From the NCBI GenBank assembly GCA_944320385.1, contig CALUHH010000026.1:1-33520 (forward strand): a DNA stretch of 33,520 nt, given 5' to 3'. Below the pieces are notes generated by a model. It worked only from the letters and a program-made list of their open reading frames with translations, was not told the origin of the DNA and did no database searches. Each line of letters opens with the position of its first letter. Position 1 is the first letter of the stretch. Positions 15,986 through 25,486 of the stretch are shown piece after piece. Origin of the DNA: an uncultured Atopobiaceae bacterium (GTDB lineage: Bacteria > Actinomycetota > Coriobacteriia > Coriobacteriales > Atopobiaceae). Position numbers and translations under genes: made by a program.

Positions 15986-17476
15986 TCACTCCAGCGAGCG
16001 CGCTCTGAAACCGAGCGCCTCGACGACGTCTTCCTCGCAGACGCGCTCCCTGCCTTCCAGGTCGGCGATCGTGCGCGCGACGCGCGCCACGCGCACGATC
16101 GCCCGGCCTCCGAGGGCGAGCTGGTCGGCGAGCCGCTCGAACGTCCCCTGGGCTTGCAGGTCGAGGTTCGCGGAGGCCACCGGGTCGCGCGCCACCGGGT
16201 CACGCGTCTCGCGCCAGGACCTAAACTCCCTTGCCCCGAGCACGAGCTCCCTCATCTCCCGCGAGCCCATGCCCTCGTGCCCGCGTATGACCTTGGCCGT
16301 CTGGGGTCGCGCAACGTCCACCACGACGTCGATCCGATCCATGAGCGGGCCGCCAATGCGCGCCTGGTAGGCGGAGATGCGCGCCGGCGGGCAGGTGCAC
16401 TCGTGGCCCGGGTCCCCGAGGTGCCCGCAGGGGCAGGGGTTGGCGGCGGCTACGAGCTGGAAGTCGCAGGGGAAGGTATAGACGCCGTCGACGCGGACGA
16501 TGCGCACCACGTGGTCCTCCAGCGGCTGGCGCAGCGCCTGCAGGGCGCTGCGCGCAAACTCCGGGAGCTCGTCGAGAAAGAGCACCCCCTGGTGCGCGAG
16601 GGAGATCTCCCCCGGCGTGACGGGTCTGCCGCCGCCCACGAGTCCGCCGACCGAGATGGAGTGGTGGGGCGCGCGAAAGGGACGCTCCCCGCGAGCGATG
16701 CCCGCGACGTCCTGGCCCGCGACGGAGTGGACGACCAGAGCCTTGGCCTGCTCCTCCTCCGCGAGGGGCGGCAAGATCGTGGGAAGCCTCCGGGCCAGCA
16801 TGGTCTTGCCGGCGCCCGGCGGGCCCACCATGAGCAGGCCGTGCCTGCCGACGGCCGCGATGATCATCGCGCGCTTGGGGAGCTCCTGGTCGACGACGTC
16901 CGAGAAGTCGATCAGGGGGCTTTCGGCCTCCCCCTGCTCGCCCCCTGCCACCGAGCCCAGCGACGCAAGGCCGTCGAGGCCTCCCTTGAGCTGCGCGAGC
17001 ACACGTATCGCCTTGGTAGCGCACCTCCACTCCCCCGCGAGCGCGCTCGCCGCCGAGGTTACGAGCGTGAGGCCCTCGCTCTGCGCGAGCATTGCGTACG
17101 CCATGTCCCCGCGCACCGGGCAGACCTCGCCGTTGAGTGCCAGCTCGCCCGCAAACAGGGCCCTGTCTGCCACGGAGGGAGGCAGCTGGCCCGTGGCTAT
17201 GAGGATCGCCACCGCGATGGGCAGGTCGAACGCGGTGCCCGACTTGCGCATGTCGCTGGGCGCGAGGTTGATCGTCACGTGCATGCGCGGGAGGTTGAAG
17301 TTGCTGGACCGCAGCGCGCAGCGCACGCGCGACCGCGCCTCGAGCACGGCGACGTCCGGCATGCCCACGATGTCGAGGCCGGGAAGTCCCCCGGAGGTGC
17401 TCACCTCCACGTGCACGGGCGTGATCTCGACGCCGTGCAGCACGGCGGTCTCCACCGTCGCGCAACCGGCGCCCAT
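15986..17476 (-). CDS. comM: ComM/YifB family Mg-chelatase-like AAA+ ATPase
   Basis: ComM is a hexameric branch-migration helicase used during integration of transformed DNA. The 496-residue protein has an N-terminal Lon-protease-like domain (residues 1-180, with VEVSTSGGLPGLDIVGMPD and NLAPSDMRKSGTAFDLP). An AAA+ module follows, with Walker A GPPGAGKTM (about 218-226) and Walker B LFLDE (299-303). It also has a Cys cluster, NPCPCGHLGDPGHECTCPP, and an Mg-chelatase C-terminal domain. I start at the ATG at 17476, whose bases overlap the yraN stop (TGATG); the frame extends further upstream only as out-of-frame yraN sequence. It sits directly before dprA. Confidence 0.95.
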   Translation of the reverse strand: MGAGCATVETAVLHGVEITPVHVEVSTSGGLPGLDIVGMPDVAVLEARSRVRCALRSSNFNLPRMHVTINLAPSDMRKSGTAFDLPIAVAILIATGQLPPSVADRALFAGELALNGEVCPVRGDMAYAMLAQSEGLTLVTSAASALAGEWRCATKAIRVLAQLKGGLDGLASLGSVAGGEQGEAESPLIDFSDVVDQELPKRAMIIAAVGRHGLLMVGPPGAGKTMLARRLPTILPPLAEEEQAKALVVHSVAGQDVAGIARGERPFRAPHHSISVGGLVGGGRPVTPGEISLAHQGVLFLDELPEFARSALQALRQPLEDHVVRIVRVDGVYTFPCDFQLVAAANPCPCGHLGDPGHECTCPPARISAYQARIGGPLMDRIDVVVDVARPQTAKVIRGHEGMGSREMRELVLGAREFRSWRETRDPVARDPVASANLDLQAQGTFERLADQLALGGRAIVRVARVARTIADLEGRERVCEEDVVEALGFRARSLE

Positions 17477-18030
17477 CAGCTGTCCACCGAGTAGGCGCCG
17501 AACAGGTGGCGCAGGCGCGCCCCGTCCTCCTCGACGACGTTTATCGCCATCACGTCGAAGCGTATCGTGGCGAACTCGGGGTGCCCTCCGAGAAACCAGA
17601 GGGCGCAGCGGCGATAGCGCTCCTGCTTCTCGGCGTCGACGGCGAGCTCGGGGACGGGCTCGTCGCTCCTGCCGATGCACAGGCGCGTCTTTACCTCAAC
17701 GAGAACCGCGGTCTTCTCGCATCCCCCCTGCCGGGCGATGATGTCCACCTCGCCGTGCGGGCAGCGCCAGTTGCGCTCGAGAATCTCCCAGCCCTTCTCC
17801 TGAAGATGCCGGGCCGCCATGAGCTCGCCTCGCGCCCCGAGCTCCTGCGGCGTCAGGTCGCGAACAGACCGTCGCGCGCCCTCGGCTTCTGAGGGAGGCT
17901 CCGTTCCCCGCATGCCTGCGGCGGACGGAACGGCACCGTCGTTTGGGCATGCCTCCATCTGTCCGTGACTCCTGAGACCCTCCGCCAGAGCGTCCTGTGC
18001 GAGCCCCGCTCCCTGCCAGTCCTGCTGCAT
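17476..18030 (-). CDS. YraN family (UPF0102) endonuclease-like protein
   Basis: This is a UPF0102 protein with a restriction-endonuclease-like fold and no firm biochemical role. The conserved domain occupies the C-terminal 120 residues: ELGARGELMAARHLQEKGW, then ILERNWRCPHGEVDIIA, AVLVEVKTR and FATIRFDVMAI. The E-(D)-EVK catalytic pattern is intact. I start at ATG 18030, where GGAGG lies 5 bases upstream. This leaves a poorly conserved N-terminal extension of about 60 residues that contains no recognisable domain. A longer frame reaches 18165 but has no ribosome-binding site. It overlaps comM, and the YraN-ComM-DprA order is common. Confidence 0.9.
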   Translation of the reverse strand: MQQDWQGAGLAQDALAEGLRSHGQMEACPNDGAVPSAAGMRGTEPPSEAEGARRSVRDLTPQELGARGELMAARHLQEKGWEILERNWRCPHGEVDIIARQGGCEKTAVLVEVKTRLCIGRSDEPVPELAVDAEKQERYRRCALWFLGGHPEFATIRFDVMAINVVEEDGARLRHLFGAYSVDS

Positions 18031-18209
18031 CTGGTCCTCCCCTCGTCGCGTGTGTTCCGACGAGCTTTGCAGAGGATGGTTTCGCGCCGCTTCCACCAGG
18101 CTGCGGTGCGGCTGCGCGGGAGGTTGCGCCCAACGTGCCAGCACGGGAGAGCGCCCTCCGGGCATGCGGCGCGAGGAGGGTTCAGAACGCGGACGTGAGG
18201 GAGGTCATA

Positions 18210-18998
18210 TCAAAAGAGCGTGAGATTCTCCACAAAGTTGCCACAGAACGAGACGCGGTGCAGGGGCGTGAGGCCCTTCTCGCGGATGGCGGCGATGTGC
18301 TCGGCGGACCCGTAGCCCTTGCACTCCGCGAGGTGGTACCCGGGGTACTCCTCGTCGAGCGCGACCATGAGCGCGTCGCGCGTCACCTTGGCCACGATGG
18401 AGGCGGCCGCGATGGCGGCGATGCGGGCGTCGCCCTTCACCAGGCACTTCTCGGCCGGGTGGGCGTGCACGGGGTTGCCGTCGATGAGGACGCAGTCGGG
18501 GTCGAGGCCGGTGTCGGCGACGGCCTGCGCCATGGCGTGGCGCAGCGAGGCCGCCATGCCCACCGCGTCGATGGCCGCGGGCTCGACGTGAGCGATCCCT
18601 ATGGCCACGGCCACGTCGGCGATGCGGGCGGCAAGCGCCTCGCGACGGGCGGGGGTGAGCTGCTTGGAGTCGTTGAGCCCCCAGATCGGGGGCTCGGGCG
18701 GAAGGCACACGGCGGTAACGGTGAGCGGCCCGGCGATGGCGCCGCGCCCCACCTCGTCCACGCCCACGACCACGCCGGGGCCGCCCAGCTCTCGCTGGAG
18801 CGCATACATCCCCTCCACGCGCTCGCGCTCACGGTCCTCGCGCTCGACGCGACGACGGGCGGAGCGCACGGCAGCCTGCACCTGCTTGCGCGGGTCGTCG
18901 GAGTAGCGCTCCACGAGCGCGCGGGCCTCCTCGAGCGGCGCGTCGGCGAGCGCGGCTGCCACCTCACGGGCAGTGACGGGATGCGGTCTGTCGGGCAT
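18210..18998 (-). CDS. rnhB: ribonuclease HII
   Basis: RNase HII removes single ribonucleotides and RNA primers from RNA-DNA hybrids. The 262-residue protein has the catalytic GVDEVGRGAIAGP (D81, E82), the DSKQL motif, LIDGNP (D173), and KGDARIAAIAAASIVAKVTRD split around the fourth acid region. It ends with the ECKGYGSAEHIAAI and LTPLHRVSFC segments. About 75 residues precede the catalytic domain, including an Arg/Glu-rich probable helix. GGAGG lies 6 bases before the ATG. It is separated from rplS by a hairpin and from yraN by 179 bp, which holds the yraN ribosome-binding site and nothing else recognised. Confidence 0.96.
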   Translation of the reverse strand: MPDRPHPVTAREVAAALADAPLEEARALVERYSDDPRKQVQAAVRSARRRVEREDRERERVEGMYALQRELGGPGVVVGVDEVGRGAIAGPLTVTAVCLPPEPPIWGLNDSKQLTPARREALAARIADVAVAIGIAHVEPAAIDAVGMAASLRHAMAQAVADTGLDPDCVLIDGNPVHAHPAEKCLVKGDARIAAIAAASIVAKVTRDALMVALDEEYPGYHLAECKGYGSAEHIAAIREKGLTPLHRVSFCGNFVENLTLF

Positions 18999-19018
18999 GG
19001 GATGCCTCCATACAAGAA

Positions 19019-19040
19019 GGCCGCCCCCGAAGGGGCGGCC
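19019..19040 (-). terminator. hairpin between rplS and rnhB
   Basis: A perfect 9-bp stem (GGCCGCCCC/GGGGCGGCC) has a 4-base loop and lies about 20 bp after the rplS stop. On the minus strand it is followed by TTCTTGTA, a weak U tract. Partial read-through into rnhB is therefore possible. Confidence 0.65.
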
Positions 19041-19061
19041 GAAGAGAGCGATGAGATGCGG

Positions 19062-19412
19062 CTAGTCGCGCTTCTCGCGGATGCGGGCGGCCTTGCCCAC
19101 GCGGTCGCGGAGGTAGTAGAGCTTCGCGCGACGGACGTCACCGTGACGGACGACCTCGAGCTTGGCGATCTTGGGGCTGTGCAGCGGGAAGGTGCGCTCG
19201 ACGCCGACGGAGAAGCTGATCTTGCGGACGGTGAAGGTCTCACGGGCGCCCTCGCCGCTCATGCGGATGACGTCGCCCTCGAAGACCTGCTCGCGGGTGC
19301 GCTCGCCCTCGACGATGCGGTAGTGAACCTTGACGTGGTCGCCAACCTTGACCGCGGGGATGTCCTCGCGGATCTGCTGACGCTCGATGGCGCGGATGTA
19401 GTCCATGCTCAA
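19062..19412 (-). CDS. rplS: 50S ribosomal protein L19
   Basis: L19 sits at the 30S-50S interface. The 116-residue protein matches the family length and shows [47 protein letters not shown] split, [19 protein letters not shown] and [15 protein letters not shown]. It has its own strong promoter at 19478-19506 and a hairpin after the stop. It is not linked to trmD here, unlike in many bacteria, but is next to rnhB as in the Bacillus rplS-ylqF-rnhB order. Confidence 0.98.
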   Translation of the reverse strand: MSMDYIRAIERQQIREDIPAVKVGDHVKVHYRIVEGERTREQVFEGDVIRMSGEGARETFTVRKISFSVGVERTFPLHSPKIAKLEVVRHGDVRRAKLYYLRDRVGKAARIREKRD

Positions 19413-19477
19413 ACCTCATTCTTCCTAGAGGTGCCGACGCGCTTGCGAACGACACATAGCTTTACACACAGCGACTG

Positions 19478-19506
19478 ATTATAGGGCAGCCACCACCTCT
19501 AGACAA
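19478..19506 (-). promoter_or_regulatory. sigma-70-type promoter of rplS
   Basis: On the minus strand TTGTCT (19501-19506) and a perfect TATAAT (19478-19483) are 17 bases apart. The predicted start is about 60 bases upstream of rplS. Confidence 0.85.
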
Positions 19507-19606
19507 GAACCACACAACATTTTGCGCGGTGCGGGCCGGACACGCCGTCCTTCTCGCCTGCCGCCCGGGCCTCCGCGTCGGCACTCCCCGCCAAGCCCCT
19601 GCCAGT

Positions 19607-19675
19607 GTACAGAAGTTTGGGACTTGATCGAGCGTTTTGCCTGTTGCCGGGAGGTCATCTCGCAAACTTCTGTAC
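19607..19675. repeat. 13-bp inverted repeat GTACAGAAGTTTG
   Basis: GTACAGAAGTTTG (19607-19619) and its exact complement (19663-19675) are separated by 43 bases, in the 342-bp gap between the DUF6273-like gene and rplS. The arms are AT-richer than the surroundings, as in the repeats at 113-271 and 3464-3622, but the sequence is not clearly the same family. No gene is visible in this gap. Confidence 0.6.
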
Positions 19676-19754
19676 TTTGCGTTCCGGGGGGCGATTTGCG
19701 CGCGGGGGCAGGCCGAGAAGGGCTGGCGAGAAGGACCCGCCGTCGCGGCCTCCC

Positions 19755-20711
19755 CTACAGGCAGAGCCCGACGACGACGCCTGCGGGCTCGCTGGCAAGG
19801 CCCGTCGTGGACGGGTAGCCGGAGGACATGACCTGGTAGAAGTAGGCGGCGTCCTCGCCGGTGAAGCTGTAGGGGTAGGCGGTGCGGTACCACCACGAGG
19901 TCTCGGCGCCGCCGTACGTGAGCGCCAGGGCACCCGAGGGGTCGGAAGAGCCGCTCACGCCCGCCGCGCGGAAGTACTCGTACTGGGCGCCCTCGGCGGC
20001 GAGCAGGGCGTCATAGACCGAGAAGTCGACGTAGCCGGTATGCGGGTTGGGCTCCGCTCCGTACTCCGCCACGAACCAGCGCGGGTCTCCGCAGACCTCG
20101 GATGCCGAGAAGAGCCACAGCTCGTCGCTGGTCTCGGTCACGGCCGCCGCATCGGCCGTGACGCCGACGTTGTTCGTGCGCTTGACGACGGAAACGATCG
20201 CATCGGAAAGCTCTTCGGGCAGAAGCTCCCGTCCCTCGTCGGCGAGCCACGCTCGGAGGTCGGAGGCCTCCCATCCCCCCGCGTTGGTGCCCTCGTCGTT
20301 CATGGGGCGCTGCGCGATCGGGGACGCCATGAGGGTGAGGCCGGCCTTGCCCGACCCGTCGCTTCGCTCGTCGGCGCGGATGCCCACGACGGTCAGCGCC
20401 GCGGTGCGCCCGTCGGCAAGCGGAAGGGACCGCGTGTCCCCCACGGCGACGCCGTACTTCTCGGCCGTCGCGCGGCCCTCAGCATCCGAGTCGGCGTCGG
20501 CAACGAGGTGCGCCACCTCAGCGAGCTCCTCCCAGCTGTACTCGTCAAACGACTTGGGCTCGAGCATTTGCTCGACGGGCTCGACGGCCTCGGGGGGCTG
20601 CGCTCCCCCGCTCGTCAGGACTAGCCACAGCAGCGCGCCGCCTGCGATGCACACCACGAGGGACAGCGCCAGCGCCACCCACGTCAGACCCCCGGATCTT
20701 CTTTCAGCCAC
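19755..20711 (-). CDS. membrane-anchored DUF6273-like protein
   Basis: This 318-residue protein has a short basic N-terminus, one hydrophobic segment (about residues 9-34), and a Pro/Glu-rich linker. The rest should be extracytoplasmic. The C-terminal 200 residues resemble the DUF6273 family: a GGWEASDLRAWL segment, LPEELSDAIVSVVKRTNN, SDELWLFSASEVCG, and a Trp/Tyr-rich SWWYRTAYPY. This domain occurs in secreted proteins of gut Firmicutes and Actinobacteria, and its function is unknown. There is no LPXTG or other sorting signal and no lipobox Cys, although a Cys lies within the hydrophobic segment. GGGAGGA precedes the GTG start. The gene stands alone between the long hairpin at 20773-20876 and rplS. 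The family name is from memory of motif layout, so it is less sure than the topology. Confidence 0.75.
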   Translation of the reverse strand: MAERRSGGLTWVALALSLVVCIAGGALLWLVLTSGGAQPPEAVEPVEQMLEPKSFDEYSWEELAEVAHLVADADSDAEGRATAEKYGVAVGDTRSLPLADGRTAALTVVGIRADERSDGSGKAGLTLMASPIAQRPMNDEGTNAGGWEASDLRAWLADEGRELLPEELSDAIVSVVKRTNNVGVTADAAAVTETSDELWLFSASEVCGDPRWFVAEYGAEPNPHTGYVDFSVYDALLAAEGAQYEYFRAAGVSGSSDPSGALALTYGGAETSWWYRTAYPYSFTGEDAAYFYQVMSSGYPSTTGLASEPAGVVVGLCL

Positions 20712-20772
20712 GTCTTTCCTCCCCTAGCTCGACGTGACGACTCTATCAGACCGACGGTGCGCGAGCAGCGAC

Positions 20773-20876
20773 AGCGGTAGCGAGCCCCCGCCCTTCTCCA
20801 CCGCGAGTTCCGCAGCCGAGCGCAGCGAGGCGAGGACTGTTTGAGCGCCGGAGAAAGGCGGGGGCTCGCTACCGCT
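20773..20876. repeat. long conserved-core hairpin, copy 2
   Basis: Arms of 27 bp (20773-20799 and 20850-20876, one mismatch) enclose the same core as at 3241-3336. Here the core reads on the plus strand: CCGCGAGTTCCGCAGC (20801-20816), 13 variable bases, and GCGAGGACTGTTTGAGCGCC (20830-20849). The right arm includes the last codons and stop codon of dgt, so the hairpin forms the immediate 3' end of the dgt transcript. The arms share no sequence with copy 1 beyond the CTCC/GGAG next to the core. Confidence 0.75.
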
Positions 20877-21909
20877 TGCGCCACGAGCGGGGCACCTTGA
20901 GGTCCTCATAGACGCTCACGGCGTAGCGGTCCGTCATCCCGGAGATGAAGTCGGCGACCTGGACCTCGGGCTTGTCGCCGTCGTGGAGGCGGTACTCGTC
21001 GGGCACCTCGTCCAGATGCTGGACATAGTGGTCAAACAGCTCGCCGATCATCACGTACGCCTTGGGCTCCTCCCACTTTGCGTCGCCGGTGGAGTACAGG
21101 TTAGCAAAGAGGAAGGAGCGCATCGCCATCATGGCGTCCCGGACCGGCTCGGACATGCTGACGTCACCGGTCGCGGAGCTTCTCGTCACGACGTCGTGAA
21201 CCATGGTCTCGATGCGCTCCGAGGAGCTTGCGCCAAGGACGCCGCGGGCGTCGGCGGGGAGGTCGCCCTCGTGCAGCAGGCCGGCGCGCTCCGCGTCATC
21301 GATGTCGTGGCAGACGTAGGCGATGCGGTCCGAGAGGGCGACGACCCTGCCCTCGAGCGTCTGCGCCCGCAGGGACCCGGTATGGTTGCGGATGCCGTCC
21401 ACGACCTCGCGGGTGAGGTTGAGCCCGCGCCCGTCGCGCTCCAGGAGGTCCACGATGCGCGCGCTCTGCTCGTTGTGTGCAAAGAGCCTGCCGCCGGAGT
21501 CCTGTCCGCGATAGCAAGCTATGGCGTGGGAGAGGGCCCGCTCGCCCACGTGGCCAAAGGGGGTGTGGCCGAGGTCATGTCCCAGTGCGATGGCCTCGGT
21601 GAGGTCCTCGTTGAGGCCCAGGGGACGAGCGATCGAGCGCGCGACCTGCGAGACCTCGAGGGTGTGGATGAGGCGCGTGCGGTAGTGGTCACCCTCCGGG
21701 GCGAGAAAGACCTGGGTCTTGTGGGCGAGGCGCCGAAAGCTCTTGCTGTGGAGGATGCGGTCTCGGTCGCACTGGAAGCAGGTCCTCAGGGGGTCGGGCT
21801 CCTCGGGGCGCAGGCGACCCCGGGAGGCGTCGGAGAACGCAGCGTCCGGTGACAGCCGCTCGTGCTCGGCGCGCTCGAGACTCTCCCTCGTGGATACCCT
21901 CATGGTCAC
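20869..21909 (-). CDS. dgt: dGTPase-like HD-domain triphosphohydrolase
   Basis: This is a deoxynucleoside triphosphate triphosphohydrolase of the type 2 (Dgt-like) group, acting on dNTP pools. The 346-residue protein has FRRLAHKTQVF, then the HD metal site spread over RTRLIHTLEVSQVARSI and ALGHDLGHTPFGHVGE. Further motifs are FAHNEQSARIV, LNLTREVVDGIRNHTG and SDRIAYVCHDIDDA. The ATG follows GGGGAGGTGACC. Its last residues (SWRKR) and stop fall inside the right arm of the hairpin at 20773-20876. Upstream lies the palindrome pair at 21917-21983. Confidence 0.94.
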   Translation of the reverse strand: MTMRVSTRESLERAEHERLSPDAAFSDASRGRLRPEEPDPLRTCFQCDRDRILHSKSFRRLAHKTQVFLAPEGDHYRTRLIHTLEVSQVARSIARPLGLNEDLTEAIALGHDLGHTPFGHVGERALSHAIACYRGQDSGGRLFAHNEQSARIVDLLERDGRGLNLTREVVDGIRNHTGSLRAQTLEGRVVALSDRIAYVCHDIDDAERAGLLHEGDLPADARGVLGASSSERIETMVHDVVTRSSATGDVSMSEPVRDAMMAMRSFLFANLYSTGDAKWEEPKAYVMIGELFDHYVQHLDEVPDEYRLHDGDKPEVQVADFISGMTDRYAVSVYEDLKVPRSWRKR

Positions 21910-21916
21910 CTCCCCT

Positions 21917-21983
21917 CTGTCAATTGGGGACAGTCCCCATTTTACACACTGTCTGTCAATTGGGGACTGTCCCCAATTGACAG
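21917..21983. repeat. GGGGACTGTCCCC palindromic repeat pair
   Basis: The second unit (21953-21983) is a perfect palindrome of 15-bp arms around one T: CTGTCAATTGGGGAC, T, and the complement. The first unit (21917-21939) has the same left half but only the central TGGGGACAGTCCCCA is palindromic. This sequence family is widespread in Coriobacteriia and Clostridia intergenic DNA, and I tentatively associate it with REP elements of IS200-like (RAYT) transposases. No transposase is nearby. It fills the dgt 5' region up to the dgt ribosome-binding site, so it may affect dgt expression. TAAAAT on the minus strand between the units could be a -10 box. Confidence 0.8.
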
Positions 21984-22013
21984 AAAAAGGGAGGGAGCCG
22001 AGGCCCCCTCCCT
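21984..22013 (-). terminator. Rho-independent terminator of ppdK
   Basis: A 12-bp G/C-rich stem (21988-21999 with 22002-22013, one G.U pair on the transcript) is followed on the minus strand by TTTTTC. It lies about 25 bp after the ppdK stop and directly before the palindromic repeats. Confidence 0.85.
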
Positions 22014-22037
22014 GCTTGGCCGAGCTTGGGTCGTCAG

Positions 22038-24797
<2,760 letters not shown>

Positions 24798-24891
24798 GTT
24801 TACCCCTTGCTTTCCTTGGGTTCCCAACGCGCCGCCCGGCGGGCGACGCGCACTGACTTGGCCGCGCACGGCACTCTCGCGACCATTCGTC

Positions 24892-24919
24892 AGTTTACCA
24901 ACCCTTTGCACGGACGCAA
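24892..24919 (-). promoter_or_regulatory. candidate promoter of ppdK
   Basis: On the minus strand TTGCGT (24914-24919) and TAAACT (24892-24897) are 16 bases apart, about 95 bases upstream of the ppdK start. A small inverted repeat CTTTGC/GCAAAG overlaps the -35 region and could be an operator. Confidence 0.5.
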
Positions 24920-24969
24920 AGAGCTTTCGCCATTCGGTCAGCGTGACTGGGTAAGCGGTGAGCGGCAAC

Positions 24970-25003
24970 AAAATATGGGGCCGTGCCCTCGGACACGACC
25001 CCA
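24970..25003 (-). terminator. terminator between the PPDK-regulator-like gene and ppdK
   Basis: A 13-bp stem with two G.U pairs on the transcript (24991-25003 with 24976-24988) is followed on the minus strand by TATTTTGTTG. It separates the small gene at 25051 from ppdK, so ppdK should have its own promoter. Confidence 0.75.
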
Positions 25004-25050
25004 AAGGTAGTAACATCAGACGCGAATTGGCCGATTTTGGCCGCACTCCC

Positions 25051-25434
25051 CTACTTGTAGAGAGCGCCGATCTCGCGCGTGGGCTCCTCGCCGGTGAGCG
25101 TGGAGAGGACGGTCACGGCCGGGCCGAGAAGGTCGATCGAGGGGATGCCCCTGCGGTCGAGCTCGCGGCGGATCTCGCGGCGCAGCGTGCCGTTGGCGAA
25201 GGTGTGGAACACCGCGCAGGGGCGGCTCTCGTCGAAGTTCTCGTCGAGAAACGCGCGCACGGTGTCGACGTCCTTGACGTTGGAGAGGCGCTCGATGTCG
25301 ACCGAGCCCTCGCCGAACTGGGCGGCGGCGGCCATGACGACGGTGTTGGCGGTCTCGCCGCGGGCGTCGGACAGAACGAAGATGAGGGGGACGACCTGAC
25401 CGAAGATGTCGTCGTCCAAATCGAGCTTAGCCAT
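25051..25434 (-). CDS. standalone N-terminal half of a PPDK regulatory (DUF299/PSRP-like) protein
   Basis: This protein of 127 residues matches only the first half of the pyruvate, phosphate dikinase / PEP synthase regulatory family (about 270 residues). It has VLSDARGETANTVVMAAAAQF where family members have SDS-GETAE-VV-AA-SQF. It then has HTFANGTLRREIRREL and IPSIDLLGPAVTVLS, ending shortly after GEEPTREIGA. The whole C-terminal half, with the HDDG motif and the P-loop GVSRTSKT that carry kinase/pyrophosphorylase activity, is missing. No remnant is seen before the terminator. The ATG at 25434 has GGGAGG 7 bases upstream. Position next to ppdK supports a link to PPDK, but a protein kinase role is not possible without the missing half. 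It could be a binding or sensor domain, or a decayed gene. Confidence 0.8.
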   Translation of the reverse strand: MAKLDLDDDIFGQVVPLIFVLSDARGETANTVVMAAAAQFGEGSVDIERLSNVKDVDTVRAFLDENFDESRPCAVFHTFANGTLRREIRRELDRRGIPSIDLLGPAVTVLSTLTGEEPTREIGALYK

Positions 25435-25486
25435 CACGAGACCTCCCAAGCTTAAACGGTTACGGGAATTACTTCCCCCAACGATA

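Noticed and set aside
18031..18165. Longer yraN start at 18165
   Set aside because: No ribosome-binding site is seen there, whereas ATG 18030 has GGAGG at good spacing.
24798..25046. N-terminal extension of ppdK
   Set aside because: It spans the upstream gene's terminator and the candidate ppdK promoter; the family start is at 24797.
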